A stretch of 64,000 bases of DNA from Trichodelitschia bisporula (taxonomy: Eukaryota; Ascomycota; Dothideomycetes; Phaeotrichales; Phaeotrichaceae). The notes beneath the pieces were generated by a model. It saw only the letters and a program-made list of their open reading frames with translations, did no database searches and had not been told where the DNA came from. The DNA lies in the NCBI GenBank assembly GCA_010356995.1, contig ML996698.1:555923-619922 (forward strand), given 5' to 3'. Positions 38,573 through 50,713 of this stretch are shown piece after piece. Each line of letters opens with the position of its first letter. Position 1 is the stretch's first letter. The translations under genes were made by a program, and so were the position numbers.

Positions 38573-41267
38573 CTATGAAAACTTCAGGCTCTTGGTTTGA
38601 TCCCATTGTCCGCCCCTGGTCTGGCCGGATTGGGCGCCACTTGGCGGCGCGCCACCTTGCGCAAATCGGATGCCCACTTGTGGCGTCCACATTCCTGGTG
38701 TCGCGTTGGAGCTTCGAGTGGGCTGTGGTGCCGTCAAAGGCTCGGGTTGTGGTGCTCTCGCCGCATACGACGGGCTCTGCACTTCCGCTTGCTTCTGCTG
38801 CTGCAGGCTCGCGACTTGATTGAGGTTTAAACCTGACATAGCCGTAGTCATATCCCTACGCCGGATGTTAGCAACGCCCATCGCACAACGAGGTGCTACA
38901 TACGATTCCATTTGCGATGCTTCGGAGCGGCGCTGGTAGGCAAAAGTCCGACACCCATCTCTAAAGCGCGTTACAATCTTGGCGAGGTCGTTGTAGAACG
39001 TTCGCCCTGCATTGAGGTTGGTTATGATTTCCTTGTATTTCATGTATGCGTTTTCGAGCTGCTGGAGAGCCCGCTCGCGGTCTTTGGTCGTCGAATCGCC
39101 CTTCCGGGCACTGGTAAAGGCTGCGTTCGCCTCTTGAAGTCGACGGATGATCTCGCGCTGCTCTCTTTCTTCCCCTGCCAGTACCGCCTTGTCGGCATCG
39201 TAAGCTTGCAGCTGGCGGTCGAAAAAGTGCTCAAACTGCCCGGCCTCAATCTTTTGCATAGGCATCTCGCGTTCCAGTCGAGCAGCTTCTTGGAGGAGAG
39301 CTGGATCTGGACGCTTATTAGCCTGTGCGTGGAATCTAGGTTTTACTCACTTATATCATCGGCCTTTGCCTTGGCCCTGATTTCTTCAATCTTCCGACGG
39401 CGTCTGCTTTCCAGTCTACCAATGTCGTTTAGGCAGCCCCTCAATTTTCCAGCTGCCTGATCAACCGCAACAGTGATGGCAGGTCTGCGGCTACTGGGAA
39501 CAAACCGCTCGAGGTCGCGATCGCTTCCCGCCAAAAGACGTATGAGCGCTTCATTTTCTCTTAGCTTGGCCTGGACCGTCTCATCTGTGCCATCAGCGGC
39601 CCTGAAGTAGCCACTGATTTCCCCAATGTCGGCGTACAGCTTTAGGGCAGCTTCTTGGGAAGTCGGCCGCGTCCAACGCTCGGTCCCATACTTGAGGCGT
39701 GCTCGTTCGTCCTCAGCTGCCTCAGATCGCAAGAGCTCCACACCTTCTTGATATATAGCTTGGTCGGCATCTTTAAGCTTCTCTGTTTCATGCAGAGACT
39801 TTGCAAGCTTTGTTGGCCCGTCCTGTTGCCGTATTTCTTCCGCATGGGACACAAGTCCAGGTGGGAGTCCAAGAGGTTTTTCAATAGCTTGAAGCGAGCC
39901 AGGCAAGTTCAGAGACTTCAGTACCTCGTGTAGCTGGCCTGTCATAGTTTCAAGCTCTCCAATGATGGTCTGGTTGACGAGGCGGTCTCTCCGGTCGGCG
40001 TATATGCTAGCTGCAACGTGAACCGCATACGGGACGAGCTTGGTGAAGAGCAAGGGGCCTAGCTCTGCATCTTCACCGAGAGCAGATAAGGGATCTGAGA
40101 CCTGTGGTGGCACCTTGGGCGCGACCATAGACCGGCGCTCCAGGAGTTTGAGCTCCGATTTTGGGGGCTCCGGTTCTGCCACATGTTAGGACGGCTTTGG
40201 ACTTGAGGGTAGGCGACATACGGAGGTAAATCATGTCATTGTCCTTCTCTGCCCGTTTCAGATCTTCCTGTATCCTGTTCTTCAGCCCATTCAAATCCGA
40301 AAGCACAGCCTTGCTGATGTATCTTGCTTCCCGTAACGCCTCAGTTACGCACGATAGACTGTCCTTCAGCCTAGCAACCTCTTCGCCGTATCTTCTCTTC
40401 TCTAGACAGTCTAGGGCGGCGCGAAGCTGCGCAGCGGCAGCGAAATGGTGGTGCTTAGCGTTCATGTGGTGTATCCACTCGCTGCTGATGGCATCTGATT
40501 TGACCCCGAATTCACCAGCCTCGGAGTACAAGTCCGACACCTTGGCTGCGAGCTTCGAGATAGACAAGTCCTTTAGATTATCCTTCACCGCCTTTTGCCA
40601 GAAGCATTCTTGCGCCTGCGCCAGCAGTAGCCTTTCGAGGCTCTCCAGCGTCATGATGTCCATATCCTCAGGTGGGCTGGACCGAAGTTCAGGTATGACG
40701 GTGACTGTCAAATGGTGAACGACGCCCGCAGAAAGGCAAAAGTAATTTGCTGCGGCTTTTAACCCGTCTTGTGTGCTCCGGTTCGCGGAGTAGGCGAGCT
40801 GAGAGTACATGGAGGCGAGGTTGTACAGCACATTAGCGAGCTCGAACCGAATGTTGTTTTGAGAGACTGGACCGATTAGCGTCGCCATCAACTTTTGTAG
40901 AAGCAAACTGACTTGGTCTCTGCGTGTTATACCCAAGAGCCGGATACCACGTAAACTCAACACCGATATCGATAGGAAACTTTCCACCCAACCACACTAG
41001 CTGCGCAGCGTAGGCCTGGAGCTTCTTTATCCCGCTGACGTGAGGCTCTAGAGCGTGTGCAGCTTCCCTGCGAAGCTCGTCAATTGTCTGCAGGTCCCGC
41101 GCAAACATGTCCGGATGCTGGTCATATTTGGTCGAGATATACTGCTTGATGGCATCGTTGAAGGAGAGGGCATGGGTTCGCCGGAAGGAGAGAAAAAGGA
41201 TGTTCCTAGCAAATAGTTAGAAGTCTCGAAGTCATGTTCATGGCTATACTAACGATATGGCCGCCAT
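38573..41267 (-). CDS. palA: pH-response protein PalA / Rim20 (BRO1-domain, ALIX-like)
   Basis: Six exons: 41267-41254, 41205-40913, 40866-40222, 40175-39351, 39306-38904 and 38855-38573; introns 44-48 nt; 820 residues. The tiny first exon gives MAAISNILFLSFRRTHALSF, the typical start of the BRO1 domain, which spans about 1-390 (QLVWLGGKFPIDIGVEFTWY; FELANVLYNLASMYSQLAY). A V-shaped coiled-coil domain follows (about 400-725), then a Pro/Gln/Ser-rich tail ending DQTKSLKFS. PalA/Rim20 binds ESCRT-III Snf7/Vps32 and the YPxL motifs of PacC/Rim101, bringing it to the PalB protease in the alkaline-pH response. One intron has a GTCAGT donor, weaker than its neighbours, but homology fixes the junction. 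Confidence 0.93.
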
Positions 41268-42183
41268 CTTGCTGGTTGGTGTACAAAATCGCTGACTATT
41301 ACCGTGCCGGACGCCGTCAAAGGTTGCGAGGACGACAACAACTGCGTCACCGCTTGGCACGAGGTTCGTTGCCCGACGGCAGCGCCACAGCGGGCAAGTG
41401 GCGTATGCCCCGCACTTGGTGAGCACAGCCGCAAACGCCATATCCTCGAAGCTGACAACAGCAATCCAAGTCAGATATCATCCAGATGGTTGCCTTGATG
41501 GCAAAAGAGCTGTACATGTCTATTCTGGTCCGACTAAAGTCGAGCGCGTTGCAGCAATAATGCATCTAGCAGCTGATTTGAATGGCCGTCGCCATAACGG
41601 CACAACAGACAATTGCGATACACAGTAAGGGTCTCCGATGAACGGGCTGTCTGTATCATCTGTCCGCATGATGGGCGAACCTAATAAACTTCGAAATTGC
41701 CTACCACCTCCGATATCTTCGACTTATAAACTTGCTCATGCTGTGGTCGGACGCTCCCTTCAACCTCTTGTTCCGCCACTAACCATCCCGAGAAACCCGC
41801 CAGCGTAGCCGACTGCTTAGTGAGGTCTAGTCCCAAACAAAGGTGAAGCTGGATTTGTAACCTTACCCGCTGGCCTGCCTAACGGCGGCTGCGGCAAACA
41901 TAACGCCGTACCGCAACCTAATCTATAGGAAGCACGCGCGCAGTCCTCTTTCGCCTTCCGTGATACCGTTTCAAAGTCCATCCACGTTGTCGTAGACCGA
42001 GGTAGCCCTGTCAGCAGTTTGCCTTAGTTTCCGCCGTCTTCTTCCCCTAAGCTTGCGTGGCACCTGCCCGGTATAAATACGCGTGGGGTCGAACCGGCCT
42101 CCGCAAACTGACGTCCGCTAGTTACTCCAATCCCGCAGCCCCACCCCGCAGACACATCCATCCGTTGCACTTCATCCTACAGA
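41268..42183. promoter_or_regulatory. Divergent intergenic region between palA and ATX1
   Basis: It holds both promoters. A TATA box for ATX1 lies at 42072-42079. Short frames between 41300 and 41630 show no recognisable protein. Confidence 0.5.
42072..42079 (+). promoter_or_regulatory. TATA box of ATX1
   Basis: TATAAATA lies 112 bases upstream of the ATX1 ATG, in a GC-rich setting, the best TATA element I saw in the window. Confidence 0.6.
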
Positions 42184-42540
42184 ATGCCTCAACATACCTA
42201 CAAGTTCAACGTCGCTATGAGCTGCGGCGGCTGTTCCGGCGCCGTTGAGCGCGTCCTTAAGAAACTCGATGGTAGGTTACAGTCATTCCGATTCAACCGT
42301 GCCCGTGTACTCGCGCCTCAGCTAACAAATCATGCAGGCATTGACCACTACGAGGTCTCCCTCGAGAAGCAGACTGCCGAAATCGTGACCACGGAGGACT
42401 CGCCGCTCGACTTCAACACCGTCCTGACCACGATCAAGAAAACTGGCAAGAAGGTCAAGTCTGGAGAGGAGGATGGAAAGGAGCTGCCCATTGATGTCGC
42501 CGCTTCCGCTACTGAGCCGAACCCTGTTCCTGTCGTTTAA
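42184..42540 (+). CDS. ATX1: Copper metallochaperone Atx1
   Basis: Exons 42184-42271 and 42338-42540 (66-nt intron) encode 96 residues. It is a single HMA (heavy-metal-associated) domain: YKFNVAMSCGGCSGAVERVL carries the copper-binding Cys pair C14 and C17 in MxCxxC form. It is followed by HYEVSLEKQTAEIVT and the Lys-rich IKKTGKKVKSG, where Atx1 proteins expose basic residues to dock their partner ATPase. A short acidic, Pro-rich tail extends beyond the usual 73 residues of yeast Atx1, as common in filamentous fungi. It delivers Cu(I) to the Ccc2-type P-ATPase of the Golgi. Confidence 0.95.
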   Translation: MPQHTYKFNVAMSCGGCSGAVERVLKKLDGRLQSFRFNRARVLAPQLTNHAGIDHYEVSLEKQTAEIVTTEDSPLDFNTVLTTIKKTGKKVKSGEEDGKELPIDVAASATEPNPVPVV

Positions 42541-44187
42541 GTGATGTCGGGCGTGCGTGGGTGAGGATATCGTGGAGGAAGACCAATACAAAATTATTTC
42601 TACATCCGTGGTGTTCTGTAGCCCATTCAGACTCCGTCAGAATTCGTGATGCACAGTATCCTCTCGAATCACGCCATATGGGGGCCAGGAACGTGTGGTT
42701 GTGGATGCATATATCCAACGAGGCGTTTAGGGCATCGGGCAGGAATCCGTGACGATGATGACGATAACGCTGTCCGTCTTAGATTACGTTCCCCTCCCGA
42801 TTCAGGTCCCGTAGCGTGTCGGCTGTTGCGCGCTAAAACCGTCGCCGGACACGCAGTTGCGTTGCCGTTGTCGCTCGACCAAGGGCGCGTCCAAGTGACT
42901 TTCAAGGTTAATTGAGCCATCAATCCGCGATTGACAAGGCTCGTTTCATTTCGGTACACGTTGCAACCAGAACATCATTGCGGGGAAAGCTTCGCCTGTC
43001 AGATGCAGAAGTACCGGCAAGGACTGCCCAGAGCCTGCCTGGAGACACCTCCTTAGATGCGTTCGCTGACTGCCGTTCAATCGCCAGTCGCTCGAGTTTC
43101 AATTACTCTAAGAATCATGATGTGCCCAGTTCCGGTTGACAAGCGAATCACCCCTTAGCCGGCTGATGAGAAACGTATAGCCAGTATCACCCATTCTCAG
43201 AATCCGAAGTCTGATTAGATATGAAGCCACCGTGCAGAGGAGTTATGTACCATCTGCCCCCCTGCTTCCGAGAGCCAGTGTCGGTCCGGGTACGAAGGAC
43301 CCGGTAGGAGAAGTGCCCATGTTCACCTCGGTCCGCTCCCCGCATCCAATAACAGGGGACCCATGGATTGGAATGGGATCCCGTGAGAAACTCCCAAGTT
43401 ACTGATGGAGGTGGCGTGCGTGGTTGTGGAGGCCGAGTAGCAAGTCGGGGATGCTCAATAGCCTGTAACTCTGGCTCAAGATCCGAATCCTTTGTTTTTC
43501 ATACAACCGATTTGGATAACCGCGAGGCATAAATGCTGTAGGGTGCGAGTAATATATGGCATGGTGTATATGCAGAGGCTCAAGTGTCTAGAACTAGAAC
43601 TACTAGCTACAAGCGCCACCACATCTTGAGCTTTTACGTCTACTGTAGTGCTATGGAGGCTCAACTATGGATGGATAAAAGTCAACGCAAAGCTCAGTGG
43701 TCTATATTAAAGCACAAGGTAGTTCAATGCCCGCTCTTGATACCTTATGTTGAGAAATGCTGTCGTTACTGCAAAGTACAACTAAGGGAGCTGGCGCAAG
43801 GTTGGCTATGACGTCACTCATGGAGATGAAAATGCCCCACAACTTCATGAGAACTGGGCACCGCCACAGGTTTACCACTGTGGGGCTGGCTAGGTCAGTA
43901 GCATCCGTTAGAGGCAAGGAGTTCCAAGGACATGCAGTGGAAAGAGCGAGGAACTGTGAAAGCTGCCCTCAGATCCTGGAAGGTGTGGCGCGCTTCGTGC
44001 TCCAAGCATCCAACTGACGTTACACTCCATTACGTCACTCGGCGGAGGTACCACCTCAAAACCACACTCTCCCCCCAAAGGCTGCCCTCCTAATCACACT
44101 GCCTCAATCACCTTCTTCACTGCACACAATATTCTCCTCACATATTCCAATCTCCACAACCCCAACTCAATCACATCCACCAGCACA
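42541..44187. other. Intergenic, no gene seen
   Basis: 1.65 kb between two plus-strand genes. Only short frames; no RNA gene or repeat recognised. The last 150 bases before 44188 are C/A-rich leader. Confidence 0.5.
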
Positions 44188-44762
44188 ATGGCCACTCTTC
44201 ACTGTAAGGCTCCTCTCAATGCTACTACCGCCTTGTTTGGCATGTCGGCGTTTCAGAAGCTGACCGCTCTCAGATCTTCCTCCTGTCAAGCCCTCCGCCA
44301 TTGCCCTAGGCACCCTCTTCAACAATGCCGTTGCCATTGGTGTTTTGACTCCCGTCTTCGGCGAGACCTACCGCCGTGCGCAGCAGGCCAACACGAAGGA
44401 GGAGTTCTTCCGCTCCAAGGAGGCTGCCACCGCAGCTGCTACTTGGGGTAGCTCTCTGGTCGGCTCCGCCCTCCAGGCCTACGGCGTCGGTGCTCTGATC
44501 AACGCTACCGGTACTCTCAGCTACAAGGGTGCTGCTTATCTCGGTTCTTTGATCTTCCTCGCTAGCGCTGCTCCTTCGGTAAGTCCTCACCGAACTCCTA
44601 ACGGTGGACGTTTTCTGACATTCATAGGTCGTCTCCCAGGTCCTGACTGAGAAGCGCCCTGGTGACACCATCCTCGTCGGTGCTGTGGGTCGCGTCTTTG
44701 AGACTGTCGGCCTCAGCTTGTTCCTGACCTACTGGGGCACCCGCACGAATCCCTTTGACTAA
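44188..44762 (+). CDS. Small four-helix membrane protein, DUF1761-like
   Basis: Exons 44188-44203, 44274-44578 and 44628-44762 (introns of 70 and 49 nt) encode 151 residues. Hydrophobic helices are at IALGTLFNNAVAIGVLTPVF, AATWGSSLVGSALQAYGVGA, AAYLGSLIFLASAAPSVVS and VFETVGLSLFLTYWGTR. The GETYRRAQ loop and the final TYWGTRTNPFD match small ascomycete proteins annotated as DUF1761. Their function is not known. The 16-nt first exon was chosen because it alone joins in frame to the conserved part. Confidence 0.75.
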
Positions 44763-45133
44763 ATCTGCTTGATTATGGAACCAACTGCGAGCGGAGGAAT
44801 GCGTAATGTACATTACAGCCGCGGCGTTTTGTCTTCCATTCCTTGATGATGCCTACTAGGGGGAACTAGTCAGAAGGGAACGCTTAGAATAGGCATATCA
44901 AGCACTTTCTCTGAGCTAGCCATCTGTACTTTGTAGCCCGCTTCTAGTGACACACAAACAAACTTCTTCTTCTGCCTCACAATCAGGCAAATAACTAACG
45001 GGGTTGGCTATCTTAAAGGCTGATATTATTAAGGCATGAGGCAGTCACTTGCTAGTTCTAGTCCATGTCATACCTCCATGAGTGATGCTTCAGCAAACCC
45101 TTTTGTCCGAGATGCAAGTAGGCGACACAAGCT
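44763..45133. other. Intergenic between convergent gene ends
   Basis: 3' regions of the DUF1761-like and UBX genes; nothing recognised. Confidence 0.5.
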
Positions 45134-46244
45134 TTAGGCTGACAATTCAGCAGCAAGCGCTACGCGCCGTCCATTTGCGACCAGAGCTGCTGACGGTACC
45201 ATACCCGCCTCCTTAAGTGTCTGGCCAAAGTCGGAGGTGTCGAACACCTTGCGAGGAAAGTTTTGGGTGAAGCTTGTGACCATCGTGCCGTTCTCCTTCT
45301 GCAGTGCCTGGGATACCTCCAAGAGTGTCGTATCGACCGGAAAGGACTTCACAACTGTTCCACCCGGGGTTTGGAGCCGCAATCGCGTCTCAGTGTAAGA
45401 GCTCGCTGGTTTACTAGCGGGTTGAGTGGCGGGAACTGCAGCGGCAGGCACGGGGCCGGTTGCTAACTCCGCCAGTCCTCCTCCACCGGCACGTTGAGCC
45501 TTCTCCAAGTCGGCCTTCCGCTTGCGTTCAGCCCTGTCAGCGGCAATCTGATCCAGCACCTTCTTGCGAGCGAGTTCTTCATCGCGCTTTTCGCGGCGCT
45601 TCTTTTCGGCTTCTTTGATGCGCTCCTTTTGCTGCAGGGCCTCCCGAATGTCCTGCGACTCCTTGGTAGCCTTGCGGCGGATTTCCTGGAATCCTGTCAG
45701 CACCAAAACAGTATACTTCATTTTGAAGAGCTTACCTCATTCTTCTTCTTGTCGAGCTTGTCTTGTTCAGAGACCTGGGCGCGCTTGGCCGCGAGTTTGG
45801 ACTTGAGTTCCTCCAATTTGGCGGCCTTCTCCTCTTCCGTCAAGGGCTTGACCTCTTCAGCGGATTCGGAGAAATCAGTGTGGCCCCTACTGCCAGTCAG
45901 CCTCGCCTGCTCGCAAAGATAATATCTGATGCTCACGATTTCGTGGCGTGGTACTCCGCCTGAGCTTGGTTTCGGAACTTCTTTCCACAATCGTTGCAGA
46001 CCAGGCTCCGAGCTTCTCCTACGTCATCGCCAGGGGGTCCATCGTCGCTGGTGAGCTCTTCAATGGTCTTGTCGGCATTCTTGTCTAGCCAGTCGACGGC
46101 ATCTTGCACTGATTGCTGTTAGCGGGGGAGTGGAGTACTGTAGGCTTGGAGTTGCTTACGGCTACCAGTCTGCTTGACTGCAAGCTTCGCCTTGTCCTCA
46201 GCAAACCCCATCTCCAAAAGCATTTGAAGGTCGGAAGGTGCCAT
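45134..46244 (-). CDS. UBA/UBX-domain protein (UBXN1/SAKS1-like), Cdc48 adaptor
   Basis: Exons 46244-46160, 46108-45937, 45889-45736 and 45685-45134 (introns 51, 47 and 50 nt) encode 320 residues. A UBA domain opens the protein (LQMLLEMGFAEDKAKLAVKQ). A U1-type C2H2 finger follows (VCNDCGKKF...YHATKSRGH), then a long Lys/Glu/Arg coiled coil, and a C-terminal UBX domain (TRLRLQTPGGTVVKSFPVDT; NFPRKVFDTSDFGQTLKEAG). Such proteins bind ubiquitin chains through UBA and the Cdc48/p97 ATPase through UBX, linking them in proteasomal degradation. The gene is divergent from the VAP gene. Confidence 0.9.
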
Positions 46245-46993
46245 GGCTGTAGACTGCTGTGGATTCTTGGGAAGAGCTGGGTAAAGGAAAGTGAGAAGTG
46301 TGGGGGATGGCGGGAGGGTGGGGCGAGGGGGGAGCGAGGGGTGTTGCTATAGTTGACCCAGGCTGGCTGTAGCGAGAGGCTTTTGTTCTCTCTACGATGG
46401 GAGCATGCACGGGTTCGAAATGGAGCACTCTTCGCCAAGGTTTACTGAAGTGGAGTTCTTCACAAATATGTTGGGACGACGGTGAGATGGTGGGGAGGCG
46501 GTACGGGTAAACTGGTGATGCGCGTTTGTCAGGAACAGGTCGGTTGGAGCTCACTGCGCACTTCTGGTTGCTAGGGCCGGGTTGCGTCAGACCCTCCCAG
46601 GCTTGTCCGTCCCCTAGAGTGAGAGCCCGTGTTCAATGGGCCACGCTCCCCCCTCCCCCTCCAACTCTCTCACCACGCACCTTCACCTATCTTACATTGG
46701 AAACCTTCGACGCGCCTTCTTTCCTCCATCGCCACTTTATTGCGCTTACCGAACACTTCCACAGACACCGCGACTATCGACCTTCCTTCCCCTTTCCCCG
46801 CGCTTGCCTGTACCGTCCTCCGAGCAAGTGTCGCCTGCGCACTCACACCCGCGCCGCGCGCCGTCTTTTCTGGGCACTTCCGCCAGCACACCCTCGAGAA
46901 CTACACCACCTCGCTCTACCTAGCAACCCCCGCACCCGCTCACGACTTGGTCCCACTCGTATACATATCATTACTACATCCTCTGCTGTCGCC
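46245..46993. promoter_or_regulatory. Divergent intergenic region between UBX and VAP genes
   Basis: It contains both promoters. A C/T-rich leader precedes the VAP ATG. Open frames of up to 188 codons here read through the pyrimidine-rich leader and are unlikely to be genes. Confidence 0.5.
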
Positions 46994-48082
46994 ATGTCTG
47001 TCGAACTGGACCCCGCAGAACTGCATTTTAAGCGTATGTTTGCATGCCAACCTGGCATATGAAGTGGCCACTTACGCAATCACAGGCCCCTTCCAGCGCG
47101 AAGTGTCGCAAGTGCTGAAGCTTCGCAACCCCAATTCAGTGCCCGTTGCCTTCAAAGTAAGCTGTTCTTGGAATTTTCCGCTGGGATTGGGCTAACCTTG
47201 CGTAGGTCAAAACCACCGCTCCCAAGCAGTACGCCGCGCGCGCTTTCCCCCCTGTCGTGTGCCATATCTGACCTGGTACCTGTAGATACTGTGTGAGGCC
47301 AAACTCTGGGAGGATCGAGCCCGGAGCTGAGGAGGAAGTGCAGGGTATGCTCAGCGCCATATCTGTTCGGATTCACTGCTCACCACTTGCGTATAGTGCT
47401 CCTGCAGGCGATGAAGGAGGACCCACCCCTGGATTACAAATGTCGCGACAAGTTCCTTGTACAATCCGTTGGCGTGCCCGCAGGCCGCGACTTCAACAAT
47501 GTACGCGCTCTCACCATTCTATGGTATTTTGGCTGATCCTTCGTACAGTGGTCTCACATTGAACAGACGGACCGCACCTTGATCCAGGAGAAAAAGATCC
47601 GAGTCGCATTCCTTCCCGCTGACGATTCGACGCCCGCTAAGCCAAATGGCTTCAGGGAAGAGACGCCCCACAGGCACCCCTCCCCCGATGCCGCTACACC
47701 TCAGCCGCCTAGCACCGCGCCTACCGGGCAGATGCCGGTTCCCGAATCGCGCCCTAAGGACAATAAGTACCTCGCTGAGGCCGGGAGCCCTCAGGTCCAG
47801 GAGAGGTCGCCTGCCCGGGAAGTCGCCGCCCCGATCCCAACTAGCGTCGAGGAACTGCAAGCACAGCTTGCTGAAGCTCATTCCGTTATTGCCAAGTTAA
47901 AGGAGCAGACTGACGACAGCGGGTTGAGACGGCGGAAGGGTGATTCCAGCGCGAAGGCTGAGGAGCGCATGACTTCTGGACCCACAAGCCTCGTTGCTCA
48001 CCAAACGCAGGAGGGCGTTCCTATCAAGGTTGTCGCCGGCCTCTGCTTTTTGTGCTTCCTTTTGGCCTACTTCTTCTTTTGA
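46994..48082 (+). CDS. SCS2: VAP-family ER membrane protein (Scs2-like, MSP domain)
   Basis: Six exons: 46994-47033, 47086-47156, 47206-47228, 47286-47344, 47397-47500 and 47549-48082; introns 48-57 nt; 276 residues. The MSP domain (1 to about 125) shows ELDPAELHFKRPFQREVSQV, VAFKVKTTAPKQYCVRPNSG and CRDKFLVQSVGV, all typical of VAPs. A Pro/Ser/Thr-rich linker, a short coiled coil (SVEELQAQLAEAHSVIAKLK) and a C-terminal tail anchor (VVAGLCFLCFLLAYFFF) follow. VAPs sit in the ER, bind FFAT motifs of lipid-transfer proteins and hold contacts with the plasma membrane. As a tail-anchored protein it is a candidate client of the GET pathway. Confidence 0.95.
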
Positions 48083-49070
48083 ACCCCCTAGGATGGTCTT
48101 GAGAGGATAGGTGATAGTCAGGTTGGAGGCTCATTGAAACCGGATGCGTGATGTTGGCTGCTGTGGGATTCATACGGAGGGAGTCATGGAGAGACAATAC
48201 TTCAGGCACGGAGTTGGAATGATTCCTGCGATTCTTGCTTCCATTCCTGTGTGCTGCTTCAGTTTCCTTGGTATAGGTTCGGAGAGGCTCCCTGACACCG
48301 AAATGGGAGGGTATCTGGCTTCGGTCGGCGGAGACAACCCGGGGCTTTTCGGACACATGTACAACAACGACGGACTTCTTCTGTAGGCGCGTGTTTGGCA
48401 GTAATGACATTGAGATGCGAATGGATACCGGCACATCTTCATGCGTTCATTTTGCATCACACTCCATGGGCGAGCAGTAAGATAGGTGAAGAAGAGTGCA
48501 TATTCATTGAGCAGTAGATAAGCCGGATACGTTTTGATGCATGGCGACCCGGGTTGGGGAAGCACCATCTGTACCGAGCCGAGCCTTAAAAAAAGGGTGA
48601 CATCCGGATGCATAGATGCATACGTAGTAGTTTTGGACTCCACCAAGCTATTATAGAGAAGTTGCCATTCGATGTTTTTACCTCCGTAGTTCGGAGTATT
48701 CCGGCGAGCCGGAGTTGTTACTTGACTGCATGTTATGATTGCACCTTGAGATTGGCGGGATAGAAAGCGCGTGGGGCGGTGGGCAAGCAGTACCGCAGCA
48801 CGCCGTGCACGCCTTCCATGGGGGTGGTAGAAGGGCAGCCGTGGCAGCGTGGGCAAGCGTGGTCACGGACCCTTGCTGTGTTTTTATTCGCGCGGAGCTG
48901 GGCTGGCGATTCACATCCTTACCGACGACGCAACGCTCCGAAAAACTCCCCTCCCCAAAACCTTCGCTTCGACCAGCGTCTCTTGATTCCACAACAACAG
49001 CCGCCACATTTCACCGCATTTCACCTCATTTCACCATATCCCCAACCCCTTCATTTGCCAGTCGCCCACC
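48083..49070. other. Intergenic, no gene seen
   Basis: Between VAP and porin genes. The 130 bases before 49071 form a C/A-rich porin leader. Nothing else recognised. Confidence 0.5.
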
Positions 49071-50418
49071 ATGTCTGTCCCTGCTTTCTCAGATATCGCG
49101 AAGCCCGCGAACGATGTAGGCATTCAATTGTTCCCCCTCGGCCCGCATCCGAGCCGTTAACCGCGCCGCCGTTCACGCTCCGGCCAGACTCTAGCGCGCA
49201 ATTGATACATGTAACTGACGCTTTTCACAGCTCATCAGCAAGGACTTCTACCATGCGACAGCCGGTACTTCATATTTGCGCTCCTCCAAAGGGCTTCTGG
49301 CGCATCATGCTCACTGAGTTGCAGCTATCCTTGAGGTGAAGCTGAAGGCTCCCAATGGCTTGGCCATCACCACAAAGGGCACTTCGCCGCACGAGGGGGA
49401 CATCAGCGGTTCGGTGCGTCTTATCCAGGCCACCCGCGACGTTTGGGGACTTGGCTAACAAAATATAGCTCGAGGCGAAGAAGGTCATCAGCAAGGGTAC
49501 ATATTCCTTCCCTTTTGGCCATCCCTTTGGTACCGTCGCACTCTCAATGCTTCTTTATAAGGCGAAGACGCACTTTGCGGATTTGCAGTTGCTTGCCATT
49601 GACACGCGGATACCATACACTATTCTTAGAACGAGACTAAAATTTCCGTACTTAGGCATAACCGCCACTGAGTCCTGGTCGTCTGCCAATGTGCTCACGA
49701 CCAAGATCGAGCTGGAGGATACCATTGCACAGGGCCTGAAGGCTGAGTTCCTCAGTGTCTTCAACCCGAAGCAGGGGCCCAAGGGCCAGAAGCTCAGCCT
49801 TTACTTCAAGCAGGGTGCCTTCAACACCCGTGCGTTCTTTGACTATGTTCCGTCCACTGGCAACGTCAACGCTGTCGTCGATGGGGTTGTCGCTCACGAG
49901 GGCTTTGTTGTCGGTGGTGAAGCCGGCTACGATGTCCAGAAGGCCGCGCTCACGCGCTACGCTGCCGCTCTCGGATACACGCAGCCGCAGTACAGCGTCG
50001 CAGTTACCGCCACGAACAACCTGAGCGTCTTCGCGGCGTCGTACTACCACAAGGTCAACACTCAGGTCGAGGCTGGCGTCAAGGCCGCCTATGACACCAA
50101 GAGCAGCTCCACGGTTGGCATCGAGATCGCCAGCAAGTACAAGATCGATACTCTGTCGTTCGCCAAGGTTTGTCTGCGCGTCTTTGTGCAGCACTTCCAC
50201 TGACCCCACGAAACAGGCCAAGATCAACGACCGCGGTATCCTTTCCCTGGCGTACAACAGCAAAATCAACTCGGGTCTTACGTTCGGCATTGGCGCGTCT
50301 CTGGACACTCAGAAGCTCAACGAGGCCGGCCACAAGGTTTGTATCCCTTTTCTTTGGTTGAATCCTGGTCACTGACGATGACTTCTAGATTGGTACTAGC
50401 TTCACTTTCGAGGGTTAG
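49071..50418 (+). CDS. Mitochondrial outer membrane porin (VDAC)
   Basis: Seven exons: 49071-49115, 49231-49264, 49325-49413, 49469-49496, 49656-50167, 50217-50336 and 50389-50418; 285 residues, normal for fungal VDAC. The N-terminal helix VPAFSDIAKPANDLISKDFY is diagnostic. The rest is alternating beta-strand sequence with VKLKAPNGLAITTKGTSP, AHEGFVVGGEAGYDVQKAAL and a final strand IGTSFTFEG carrying the usual end of the barrel. It passes ATP, ADP and small metabolites across the outer membrane. Introns are 49-60 nt except the first (115) and the fourth (159). Confidence 0.95.
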
Positions 50419-50713
50419 GTATTTTGAAACTGGGGCTGTTGTACCGGTAGTTTAGATTGCGGCGGATGTCATGGCTATGCTAGACCGTCAATGAAAGCAC
50501 GTTTCTTCCTTACCGTGGTTCCTCCCTTGTTCAGCTGCCATCGGGCCTGCCATACTTCATGCCTCAGATATCGTTACCAATGACGATGGCACATATGCGG
50601 GGAACTATGCGCCTAAAGGCCTGATAACCGAGGCTTCAGCAGCCACAGCTTTTGTACAAGAGGAGATGACCGACCACGAGGGTGCAGTTCAAGGTAATGA
50701 TTATATGCCAACG

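Noticed and set aside
46526-47195. Open frames of 178 and 188 codons upstream of the VAP gene
   Set aside because: They run through the pyrimidine-rich leader and an intron of the VAP gene and have low-complexity Pro/Ser/Leu composition.
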